64,000 bases of DNA from Aliarcobacter trophiarum LMG 25534 (GTDB taxonomy: Bacteria; Campylobacterota; Campylobacteria; Campylobacterales; Arcobacteraceae). Positions within the stretch are counted from its first letter, which is position 1; every line of letters begins with the position of its first letter. The notes beneath the pieces are model-generated. The model was not told where the DNA came from. It ran no database searches and worked only from the letters and a program-made list of their open reading frames with translations. The position numbers and the translations under genes were made by a program. The stretch lies in contig NZ_CP031367.1 of assembly GCF_003355515.1 (NCBI RefSeq), positions 186,001-250,000 on the forward strand. Reading direction: 5' to 3'. Shown in pieces: positions 9,447 through 17,464 of the stretch.

Positions 9447-9773
9447 TTATTTTTGATTTCCAAAAAGTATTATAGAAGCTCCTAAAACTGCTATTAAAGA
9501 GCCTATTATATCCCATTTGTTAAAACTCTCTTTTTCAACTAAAACTAACCATACTAGAGAGCTTATAATATAAATTCCACCATAAATTGCATATACTCTT
9601 CCTGCATGTTCCACATCAATTTTTGTTAAAATATATGCAAAGAAAATCAAAGAAACAACTCCTAAAAAAAGCCACAAAGAGCTTCTTTCTAGTCTAAAAT
9701 ATGACCAAAAGGCGAAGCATCCTAAGATCTCAAAAAAAGCAGCAATAAAAAAAACTCCTAAATTTCCTAACAT
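9447..9773 (-). CDS. YnfA/UPF0060-type small membrane protein
   Basis: 108 aa with four predicted membrane helices, matching the UPF0060 (YnfA) small multidrug-resistance-like family: 'AAFFEILGCFAFW' in helix 1, 'GRVYAIYGGIYIISSLVWL' in helix 3 and 'DIIGSLIAVLGASIILF' in helix 4. It lies within the ars operon between the arsP-type permease and the small thioredoxin. A part in metalloid or drug efflux is plausible but not shown by the sequence. Confidence 0.85.
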   Translation of the reverse strand: MLGNLGVFFIAAFFEILGCFAFWSYFRLERSSLWLFLGVVSLIFFAYILTKIDVEHAGRVYAIYGGIYIISSLVWLVLVEKESFNKWDIIGSLIAVLGASIILFGNQK

Positions 9774-9775
9774 TC

Positions 9776-10741
9776 TTATCCTATTAAGTAGTTAAATATA
9801 TATCCAGCCATAATAATAGCACAAGTAACTACTCCAAAAAATATCGCTATTAATTTTAAACTTATTACTCTTCTTAAAATCATAGCTTCAGGAAGACTAA
9901 CCGCAACAACTGCCATCATAAATGATAGTGCTGTTCCCATTAAAACTCCTTTTTGAGTTAAAACTTCAATTAGAGGTAAAATACCAGCTGCATTTGAGTA
10001 CATAGGAACTGCCATAACAACTGCAACTATTGGTGCATACCAAACATCTCCACCAGCATATTTTTCTATAAATCCAGCTGGAACATATCCATGAATAAAT
10101 GCACCAATTGCTATACCAATAATTACATATATATATAGTTTTTTAAATATATCTTTTGTATATTCAAAAGACTCTTTTACTTTAGCTTTTAGAGTAGTTT
10201 GGCTATTTTCAATACTATTGCAACAGCTATTTAGTGGTTTAACCTCAATTAAAACCTCTTTTTCTAAATTTAAAGCTCCAATTAAAAGTCCAGCACAAAT
10301 TGCTATAAGTAGTGCAAAACCAATATAAAATAGAGTTATTTTTAAACCAAAAATTGAGAACAACATAGCTATTACAACTGCATCTCCAAGTGGTGCAGAG
10401 ATTAAGTAGCTAAAAGTAACTCCTAAAGGAATTCTTGCTTGAAGAAAACCTATAAATAGTGGAATTGCACTACAAGAACAAAAAGGTGTTGTCATGCCAA
10501 AAAGTGCTGCAAATATATGCCCTACAATTTTATGTTTTCCACTTAAATAGTCTCTTACTTTTTCAACAGGAAGATAGCTTCTTAAAAATGTAACAATATA
10601 AATAATAGCTATAATTAAAATAAATATTTTAATAGTATCATATATAAAAAAGTGTAGGGCCTCGCCAAAATGGCTACCTTTTTCAAATCCAAACTTATCA
10701 AAAACTAGAATTGCACTTAGATTTACAAGCCAATCAAACAT
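9776..10741 (-). CDS. arsP: ArsP-type permease (DUF318/YraQ family)
   Basis: 321 aa, about eight membrane segments in two halves. The signature 'GMTTPFCSCSAIPLFIGFLQARIPLGVTFSYLISAPLGD' with Cys-rich FCSCS is diagnostic of the DUF318 permease family, which includes ArsP, the trivalent organoarsenical efflux protein of Campylobacter. A second Cys pair (NSCCNS) is in the central cytoplasmic loop. Its start overlaps arsC by 8 nt. Alternatively it could export another soft metal; the operon favours arsenic. Confidence 0.85.
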   Translation of the reverse strand: MFDWLVNLSAILVFDKFGFEKGSHFGEALHFFIYDTIKIFILIIAIIYIVTFLRSYLPVEKVRDYLSGKHKIVGHIFAALFGMTTPFCSCSAIPLFIGFLQARIPLGVTFSYLISAPLGDAVVIAMLFSIFGLKITLFYIGFALLIAICAGLLIGALNLEKEVLIEVKPLNSCCNSIENSQTTLKAKVKESFEYTKDIFKKLYIYVIIGIAIGAFIHGYVPAGFIEKYAGGDVWYAPIVAVVMAVPMYSNAAGILPLIEVLTQKGVLMGTALSFMMAVVAVSLPEAMILRRVISLKLIAIFFGVVTCAIIMAGYIFNYLIG

Positions 10742-11138
10742 CTAATAGCTCCTTAACTTTTGGAAGTAATATCTCTTCTATCTTATTATATGTATCTATA
10801 AATGCATCAAAATCTTTTCCATCTGGATCAGAAAATCCAATATGTATTGTTTTTACTACTTTTGGAAATATTGGACAGTTCTCGTTTGCATGGCTACAAA
10901 CTGTTACTATTAAATCATATTCATTATTTATTACAGTTTCAAGAGTTTTTGAATAATACTCCTCTTTCCAGATACCTTTTTCTATAAGTAGCTTTTTTGC
11001 ATTTGGGTTTACTTTACCACTAGCTTTTACTCCACTACTATTTGCAGTAACTCCATTTAATTTAGCATTTATTAACGCTTCCGCGATAATACTTCTACAA
11101 GAGTTACCTGTACATAATATCAAAACTTTTTTATCCAT
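10734..11138 (-). CDS. arsC: Arsenate reductase, thioredoxin-coupled (LMW-PTP type)
   Basis: 134 aa. The phosphatase-like P-loop CTGNSCRS gives the nucleophile C9 and R15 (CX5R); the redox pair C81 and C88 lies in TVCSHANENCP, the disulfide relay of the Staphylococcus pI258 ArsC type. The enzyme reduces arsenate to arsenite using thioredoxin. It is the first gene of the six-gene ars operon, just downstream of the perfect palindrome at 11182-11213. Confidence 0.92.
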   Translation of the reverse strand: MDKKVLILCTGNSCRSIIAEALINAKLNGVTANSSGVKASGKVNPNAKKLLIEKGIWKEEYYSKTLETVINNEYDLIVTVCSHANENCPIFPKVVKTIHIGFSDPDGKDFDAFIDTYNKIEEILLPKVKELLDV

Positions 11139-11181
11139 TTTATCTCCAATTTTAAAAGTAGAGAATAATATCCAAATAGAG

Positions 11182-11213
11182 ATTAATATATCAATATATC
11201 TTGATATATTAAT
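11182..11213 (-). promoter_or_regulatory. Probable ArsR operator
   Basis: Perfect inverted repeat ATTAATATATCAA (11182-11194) - 6 nt - TTGATATATTAAT (11201-11213). The central ATCAA...TTGAT resembles ArsR-family operators. It lies 44-75 nt before the arsC ATG, where it would cover the promoter of the ars operon. Confidence 0.65.
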
Positions 11214-11218
11214 TTAGA

Positions 11219-11984
11219 CTATTTTGCTTTAAATACTTTCCAAGCCGAAATTAGAAGTATAAAACCTAAAAGTAAAGTTATATATTGTGAATTTACATAT
11301 TCTAACAGTAAAGAACCAATAAATGCACCAATAACTGAACCAAAGATCATAAATAAAACAAAACTTTTCTCTTTTAAAATCTCTTGTAAATGCCATAATC
11401 ATAGTAGGAAGACTAATACATAAAGAGATACTGCCTGCTAATTTTGGTTCTATTCCAAAGAGTAAAATTAAAGTAGGAATTATAAACTCTCCACCAGCAA
11501 CACCTAAAACTGCTGCAATAACTCCAATTAATACTCCAGCGATAACTCCACTTATAAATAAAATTATATTATTCTCAAATAGAGGTTTTGAAGCTTCTAA
11601 AGAACTATGACCAAAAATCATAGAAAACGATAAAAGAATAAGTAAAATCAAGATAATCTTATTTAGAAACTCTTGTTTTATTTTTAAAGCATAATTTGCA
11701 CCAAGATAAGCGCCAAAAAGACTTCCAATCAAAATATTTATGATCACACCAAGTTCAGGTAATATTAAATCAAATCCAATAGTATTACTTCTAAAAATTA
11801 AAGAAAAGAGTACAACACATAAAGATATAACTTTGTTTATAATAACAGCAGTAATTGTTCCAAAAGAAAAAAATCCAACTAAAATTGGTAATCTAAATTC
11901 TGCTCCACCAAGGCCAATAAGTCCACCTAAAGAAGCAACTGCACCACCACTTAAAAAGGAGAATAGGTTTCTATTTTTTGCCAT
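11219..11984 (-). pseudogene. TauE/SafE-family permease with a C-terminal frameshift
   Basis: Two-domain sulfite exporter-like membrane protein (TauE/SafE, DUF81). The first about 206 residues are normal, including 'GGAVASLGGLIGLGGAEFRLPIL' and 'VLGVAGGEFIIPTLILLFGIEP'. After 'KREK' the frame turns into low-similarity sequence ending at 11229, whereas the +1 frame reads on as a proper last helix pair (FVLFMIFGSVIGAFIGSLLL ... GFILLISAWKVF) to a TAG at 11219. Dropping one T from the TTTT run (plus-strand AAAA 11360-11363) restores the frame. It may be a real mutation, phase variation or a sequencing error. ars genes follow on the same strand. Confidence 0.75.
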
Positions 11985-12005
11985 TTTTATAATCTTTTTT
12001 AGAGT

Positions 12006-12362
12006 TTAATAATTTTGGTCATCTTCCAAAATCCCATCTTTTAGAGTATAAATATAAGTTTCTACCTCAACTTCATCGTATCTTTCAACAATTATAGGTG
12101 TTCGTACAAACTCTTCACCTTCAAAAATATCAAGGTTTTCCCAATGGTTTATTAAATTATCAGAGTAGAATAAAAACCCATGAATAGTATCATTTCCCAA
12201 TTCAAGCCTAATTCCAGGATAGCCCATTCCTGCACTCCAACCAGCATCTACTAGTTTACCTTTTACAGTTGCAGGGACAAATTTTCCTACAATATCTTCT
12301 AAAACATAAGCATTTGGGCAGTTTGGCATAAGTGTACCATATACAAAAAGTGAATCTTTCAA
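12006..12362 (-). CDS. Gamma-glutamylcyclotransferase-like (AIG2/GGCT) protein
   Basis: 118 aa with the family's N-terminal VYGTLM substrate loop (residues 7-12) and the acidic FEGEEFVR segment that carries the catalytic glutamate. Such proteins act on gamma-glutamyl amines or glutathione degradation products; the substrate here is unknown. It lies 21 nt upstream of the TauE-like gene on the same strand and 50 nt after tkt ends. Confidence 0.8.
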   Translation of the reverse strand: MKDSLFVYGTLMPNCPNAYVLEDIVGKFVPATVKGKLVDAGWSAGMGYPGIRLELGNDTIHGFLFYSDNLINHWENLDIFEGEEFVRTPIIVERYDEVEVETYIYTLKDGILEDDQNY

Positions 12363-12387
12363 ATTATTCCTTAAGATTTAAAGAGAA

Positions 12388-12412
12388 ATTAGATGAGGTT
12401 TTCTCATCTAAT
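12388..12412 (-). terminator. Terminator-like hairpin after tkt
   Basis: 10-bp stem ATTAGATGAG (12388-12397) / CTCATCTAAT (12403-12412), 5-nt loop, immediately after the tkt stop codon on the minus strand, followed by TTTCTCTTT in the transcript. Confidence 0.65.
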
Positions 12413-14338
12413 CTATTTGTTAGTTGTTTTAAAATCCTCTTTTATTTTCTCTTTTAGCTTATCAATAGTGAATCCAAACTCTTCAAAAAGCTCACCAGCT
12501 GGTGCACTTGCTCCAAAACTATCCATTCCAAATACTACATCTGCAAATTTATAGTACTCAAGTCCACGTGCTGCTTCAACCGCATAAACTCTTGTGTTTG
12601 GGTCTATTATTTTTTCTATATACTCTTTTGTCTGTTCTAAAAGTAGATCAAAGCAAGGAACAGAAACTATATTTGCAATTATTCCCTCTTTTTCTAAGGC
12701 ACAAGCAGTTTGAAGAGCTAAAGTTACCTCACTACCACTTGCCATTATTGTAATATCTGCATTAGCTCTTTGTTTTAGTAAATATCCACCATTTTCAACA
12801 TCTCCGTAAACTCTATCATCCTTTAAAACTTTTAAACCTTGTCTTGAACATACAAATGCTGTTGGACTTTGCATAGTAAGTGCTTTTTTCCATGCTTTTA
12901 TATTTTCACTTGCATCTGCTGGTCTAAATGTATAAAAATTTGGTAAAGCTCTAAATTGACTTAAATGTTCTATTGGTTGGTGAGTTGGTCCATCTTCTCC
13001 AACTCCTATACTATCATGTGTCCAAATAAAATGTTGTGGAATATTTGCTAAAGCCGCAATTCTAGCACTAGGTTTTAGATAATCACTAAAAACAAAAAAT
13101 GTAGCACTATAAACTTTAAATAGTCCATATAAATTCATAGCATTTACCATGGCAGCCATTGCATGTTCTTTTATACCAAAATGGATATTTCTACCATTTG
13201 GAAAATCTCCCATATTTTTCAATTCTGTTTTATTTGATGGTGCTAAATCAGCACTTCCACCTAAGAAGCTAGGAATTGCACTTGCAATTGCATTTAAAAT
13301 TTTATGATTTGAATCTCTTGTAGCAACACTGCTTCCCTCTTCAAAAGTAGGATATATAATCTTACTATAATCTGGATTTTGTAGCTCCTCTATTTTTTTA
13401 GTAGCTTCATTGCTTAAACTATCTCTCCAAATATTCTGTGCTGTACTTCCTATAATTAATTTATCAAAGGCACCTTTTACATCAGCTGGTACAAAAAACT
13501 CCTCATCTGGGTTAAACCCAGCTTTTATTTTTGCTTGTTTTATCTCATCAACTCCTAGTGGTGCTCCGTGTGAATGGTGACTTCCCTCAAGAGTAACCGC
13601 TCCTTTTGCAATTACTGTTTTTGCAATAATAAGTACAGGTTGAGTTGATTTTTTAGCTTGAATAAAAGCTTTATCAATTTGGTCAAAATTATGTCCATCT
13701 ATTTCAATTACTTCAAAATCTATTGCTTGAAATCTTTTTTTAACATTTTCACTCCAAGCAATACTTGTATCACCTTCAATAGTTATTGAGTTGCTATCAT
13801 AAACTATTACAAGATTATCAAGTTTCATATGCCCAGCACTTGCAGTTGCTTCATAAGAGATTCCTTCTTGTAAATCTCCATCTCCACAAAGACAATATAC
13901 TTTATGGTTTATTACATCATTTCCTAATAAATTTTGTGCATATTTAGAAGCCATTGCAAAACCAACTGCATTTGCTACTCCTTGCCCTAATGGACCTGTT
14001 GTTATTTCGATTCCGTGAGTATGTCCAAATTCAGGATGCCCTGGTGTTTTTGAACCAGATTGTCTAAAGTTTTTCATATCATTTACAGATACATCAAATC
14101 CCCATAAATGAAGTAAAGAGTAAACCAGACCAGTTGCATGTCCACCTGAGAATACTAACCTATCTCTATTTAGCCACTTTTCATCTGCTGGATTTATATT
14201 TAAGTGTTTGCTTAAAACTGTTGCAATATCTGCTAAACCCATAGGAGCTCCAGGGTGTCCAGAGTTCGCTCTTTGTACCATATCAGCAGCTAAAAATCTT
14301 ATAGTATCTGCTTGTTTTTGTAGAAGTTCTTTTGACAT
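12413..14338 (-). CDS. tkt: Transketolase
   Basis: 641 aa. Thiamine diphosphate motif 'CGDGDLQEGISYEAT', conserved 'SGHPGAPMGLADIA' at the N-terminus, 'HFGIKEHAMAAMVNAM' with the catalytic glutamate and 'THDSIGVGEDGPTHQPIEHL' in the Pyr domain. Transfers two-carbon ketol units in the non-oxidative pentose phosphate pathway. Single gene with its own terminator; divergent from the MFS gene at 14459. Confidence 0.96.
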   Translation of the reverse strand: MSKELLQKQADTIRFLAADMVQRANSGHPGAPMGLADIATVLSKHLNINPADEKWLNRDRLVFSGGHATGLVYSLLHLWGFDVSVNDMKNFRQSGSKTPGHPEFGHTHGIEITTGPLGQGVANAVGFAMASKYAQNLLGNDVINHKVYCLCGDGDLQEGISYEATASAGHMKLDNLVIVYDSNSITIEGDTSIAWSENVKKRFQAIDFEVIEIDGHNFDQIDKAFIQAKKSTQPVLIIAKTVIAKGAVTLEGSHHSHGAPLGVDEIKQAKIKAGFNPDEEFFVPADVKGAFDKLIIGSTAQNIWRDSLSNEATKKIEELQNPDYSKIIYPTFEEGSSVATRDSNHKILNAIASAIPSFLGGSADLAPSNKTELKNMGDFPNGRNIHFGIKEHAMAAMVNAMNLYGLFKVYSATFFVFSDYLKPSARIAALANIPQHFIWTHDSIGVGEDGPTHQPIEHLSQFRALPNFYTFRPADASENIKAWKKALTMQSPTAFVCSRQGLKVLKDDRVYGDVENGGYLLKQRANADITIMASGSEVTLALQTACALEKEGIIANIVSVPCFDLLLEQTKEYIEKIIDPNTRVYAVEAARGLEYYKFADVVFGMDSFGASAPAGELFEEFGFTIDKLKEKIKEDFKTTNK

Positions 14339-14458
14339 TATTTATCCTATATTATTGAAGTTTTTTGAAAAATTAAATAGATTATATCTAAAAACTGTTT
14401 AATCTTTTTTTTCAGATAAATTTAATAAACTCTTCTAAAAATAAAGTAAGAGTAAAAA

Positions 14459-15655
14459 ATGACAAAAGAGCAAAATAGAGTAATTTGGGCTTTAATAATA
14501 TCATCATCACTTATTTTGGCAATTACTATGGGAGCTAGACAAAGCCTTGGGCTTTTTGTAGAACCCCTTCACAATAATAGCTCTTTTGATATAGTAACTA
14601 TTAGTTTAGCTTTGGCTATTGGACAATTAACTTGGGGATTTGTACAACCATTTTTTGGTGCAATTGCATATAAAAAAGGCTCTCTTGGAGTTTTGATTTT
14701 TGGTTCTATTTTAATGTTTATTGGTTTACTCTTAACTCCTTTTATTAAAGGTGAATTTACTTTAATTATATTTTTTGGAGTTTTAATCTCAGCTGGAGCA
14801 GGAGCAGGTGCATTTTCTATACTTATTGGGACAGTTTCCAAATCAATTCCAAATCATAAAAGGTCTTTTGCTGCTGGATTTATAAATGCAGGGGGCTCAT
14901 TTGGACAGTTTGTTTATGCACCAATTACTCAAGCTTTTATAAATATTTTTGGCTGGGTTTGGGCATTAATAGCTCTTGCTTTTTCAACTCTTATTACAAT
15001 TCCTTTAGCAAGAAAGCTTACAAAAAAAGAGAAAACTGTTGAAAAAATAGAAGATGAAAATAGTACAAAACTAAAAGAGCAGATATTTATAGCAATAAAA
15101 GATAAAAGCTATATATTTTTAAATCTAGGATTTTTTACTTGTGGTTTTCATGTTGCTTTTCTTACAACTCATCTTCCAGGAGAAGTAGTACTTTGTGGAC
15201 ATAGTGCAAATGTATCTGCTTTCTCTTTGGCATTAATTGGGTTTTTTAATATTTTTGGAAGTTTGTATGCTGGATATTTGGGAACAAAATTTAAAATGAA
15301 ATATATTTTATTTGGAATATATTTTTCAAGAGCTTTAATGATTATTGTTTATATCTTAAGCCCAAAAACAGAGCTTACTTTTTATATATTTGCAATATTT
15401 ATAGGTCTTACATGGCTAGCAACAGTACCACCAACTGCTGGAATTGTTGGAAAGCTTTTTGGTACAAAATATTTGGGGACTCTATTTGGGCTTACTTTAC
15501 TATCTCATCAAATTGGAGCTTTTTTAGGTGCATATTTGGGTGGTTTAGCTGTTTCATTTAGTGGAAATTTTATTTGGATGTGGTATTTAGATATTGTTTT
15601 AGCGCTTCTTGCTGCTTTTATAAATTTACCAATAAAAGAAGAAAGTATAAAATAG
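14459..15655 (+). CDS. MFS transporter (OxlT/monocarboxylate-like)
   Basis: 398 aa with 12 predicted membrane helices; N-terminal 'GARQSLGLFVEPL' and the helix-4/5 segment 'GAGAGAFSILIGTVSKSIPNHKRSFAAGFINAGGSFGQF' resemble oxalate/formate antiporter-like and monocarboxylate MFS carriers. The loop between helices 6 and 7 is acidic/basic (residues 185-210). Substrate unknown. It is transcribed divergently from tkt and followed by the histidine kinase 48 nt later, with a separate promoter in the gap. Confidence 0.8.
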   Translation: MTKEQNRVIWALIISSSLILAITMGARQSLGLFVEPLHNNSSFDIVTISLALAIGQLTWGFVQPFFGAIAYKKGSLGVLIFGSILMFIGLLLTPFIKGEFTLIIFFGVLISAGAGAGAFSILIGTVSKSIPNHKRSFAAGFINAGGSFGQFVYAPITQAFINIFGWVWALIALAFSTLITIPLARKLTKKEKTVEKIEDENSTKLKEQIFIAIKDKSYIFLNLGFFTCGFHVAFLTTHLPGEVVLCGHSANVSAFSLALIGFFNIFGSLYAGYLGTKFKMKYILFGIYFSRALMIIVYILSPKTELTFYIFAIFIGLTWLATVPPTAGIVGKLFGTKYLGTLFGLTLLSHQIGAFLGAYLGGLAVSFSGNFIWMWYLDIVLALLAAFINLPIKEESIK

Positions 15656-15670
15656 TGTTTATTTTTTTGT

Positions 15671-15676
15671 TATAAT
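15671..15676 (+). promoter_or_regulatory. Putative -10 box for the histidine kinase
   Basis: TATAAT preceded by a T-run and TTGT, 28 nt before the ATG at 15704; fits the T-rich/-10-only promoters of Campylobacterota. Confidence 0.4.
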
Positions 15677-15703
15677 TATTCAATTATTCAAAAGGTATTT
15701 AAG

Positions 15704-17401
15704 ATGAGACTATTTTTTCTTATACTTCTTTTCTTTAATTTTGTTTATTCAAGCCAAGAAATAGCATTTTCAAACAGCAGTAAAGAGTATATAGATAAAA
15801 ATATTTTTAATATAGCAATTACAAAAAATTGGTATCCTTTTAGCTTTAGGGGAGATAAAGGGGAAGCTTCTGGTATCTCTTCTGAGTATTGGGATTTAGT
15901 AGTACAAAAATTGGGATTAAAGACAAATAATATATTTTATGATAGCTTTTATGATCAACTAGAAGCTTTGAAAGCTGGAAAGAGTGATATTATTTTTAGT
16001 GCAGGAGATAGTAGCACTTTAAATAGATCCTTTGCAACATTTTCAAAAGAGTATTTAATTTTTCCAATCTCTATTGCCACAAAAAAAGATGAAAATTTTA
16101 TAGAGAGTTTTAATGAAATTAAAGATAAAAAAATAGCAGTTGGAAATAACTTTACATCACATAATATTTTAAAAGAACACTACTCTAATATAGATTTTAT
16201 ACTAGTAGATAATCCAAAAAGTGGATTGGAAAAAGTCTTAAATGATGAGGCTTTTGCTTATATAGATGTTAAGCCTGTTCTTACATATAATATTGCTAAA
16301 TTTGAGTTCGATGAACTAAAAGTTAGTGGTAATAGTGGTTTTAACTACTTATTAAAAATTATGGTTAGAAATGAACATAAAGAGTTAATTCCTTTAATAA
16401 ATCAAGCAATTGATAGTATTGATAAAAAAGAGCTAGATGAGATTGTTTTAAAATGGAACAATGTACAATTTCAAAGCTTTATAGACTATAAAACAATACT
16501 ATTTTTAGTTGTAATTATTTTTTTAGGAACTTTAGCTTTTACACATAGAAATGTGACATTAAATATTTTAAATAAAAAACTTTTAAAAACTGTAGAAGAT
16601 AAGACAAAAGAGTTACAAAATTTAAATAAAAACTTACAAAATATGGTAAATGCAAAGACAAATGAGTTATTAGAAAAAGATGCTATTATAAATCAACAAT
16701 CAAAAATGGCAGCAATGGGAGAGATGCTTGAAAATATAGCTCATCAGTGGAGGCAACCATTATCTATAATCTCAACTATTGTAACTTCAATGAAGCTAAA
16801 GAAAGAGTTAGGAATGCTACAAGATGATGAGTTTGTAAGAAATATGGATATGATAAATAAATCATCTCAACACCTATCAAATACCATAGATGATTTTAGA
16901 AACTTTTTTAAAGTTGAAAAAGAGAGTATAGAGTTTGACATTTCTAAATCTATCGAAAAGGCTATCTATCTTTTAAGTAGTAGGATTGAAAATCATGATA
17001 TTAAAATAGTTCAAAACCTATCAACTGTTTACATAACTAGTTATGAAAATGAGTTTATTCAGGTACTAATAAATATTTTAAATAACTCAATAGATATTTT
17101 AAAAGATAAAAATCAAAATGATAGATATATTTTTTTAGATCTTTATACAAAAGATCAAAATGTGGTTTTAAAAATAAAAGATAGTGGTGGAGGGATTGAT
17201 AATAGTTTAATATCACGAATATTTGAACCATATTTTACAACTAAATATAAAAGTCAGGGTACTGGAATAGGACTTTATATGTCTATAGAGATTATTTCAA
17301 AGCATTTAAATGGGGAATTAACCGTTACAAATCAAGAGTTTAGTTATAAAAATTCTAGTTTTATTGGAGCAGAATTTACAATTAAAATTCCTATAAGATA
17401 A
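15704..17401 (+). CDS. Sensor histidine kinase with periplasmic solute-binding domain
   Basis: 565 aa. Signal peptide (residues 1-17), a bacterial solute-binding family 3 domain (about 30-250; 'NWYPFSFRGDKGEASGISSEYWDLV'), one membrane helix (about 265-283), a coiled-coil linker (290-330), a dimerisation domain with H347 in IAHQWRQPL, and an ATPase domain with 'DSGGGIDNSLISRIFEPYFTTK' and 'GTGIGLYMS'. It probably senses an amino acid or carboxylate in the periplasm. No response regulator gene lies nearby, so its partner is unknown. The H-box IAHQWRQPL type is common in Campylobacterota orphan kinases. Confidence 0.88.
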   Translation: MRLFFLILLFFNFVYSSQEIAFSNSSKEYIDKNIFNIAITKNWYPFSFRGDKGEASGISSEYWDLVVQKLGLKTNNIFYDSFYDQLEALKAGKSDIIFSAGDSSTLNRSFATFSKEYLIFPISIATKKDENFIESFNEIKDKKIAVGNNFTSHNILKEHYSNIDFILVDNPKSGLEKVLNDEAFAYIDVKPVLTYNIAKFEFDELKVSGNSGFNYLLKIMVRNEHKELIPLINQAIDSIDKKELDEIVLKWNNVQFQSFIDYKTILFLVVIIFLGTLAFTHRNVTLNILNKKLLKTVEDKTKELQNLNKNLQNMVNAKTNELLEKDAIINQQSKMAAMGEMLENIAHQWRQPLSIISTIVTSMKLKKELGMLQDDEFVRNMDMINKSSQHLSNTIDDFRNFFKVEKESIEFDISKSIEKAIYLLSSRIENHDIKIVQNLSTVYITSYENEFIQVLINILNNSIDILKDKNQNDRYIFLDLYTKDQNVVLKIKDSGGGIDNSLISRIFEPYFTTKYKSQGTGIGLYMSIEIISKHLNGELTVTNQEFSYKNSSFIGAEFTIKIPIR

Positions 17402-17434
17402 GTTTCTTTTATAATTATATTATTAATAAGCTAG

Positions 17435-17440
17435 TATAAT
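17435..17440 (+). promoter_or_regulatory. Putative -10 box for the chemoreceptor gene
   Basis: TATAAT in 'ctagtataattc', 25 nt before the first ATG of the chemoreceptor gene. Confidence 0.4.
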
Positions 17441-17464
17441 TCAAAACAAATTTTATAAAGGTAA

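Noticed and set aside
11340-11380. Programmed frameshift in the TauE-like gene
   Set aside because: No slippery heptamer plus stimulatory structure is visible; a simple indel in a short T run explains the data better.
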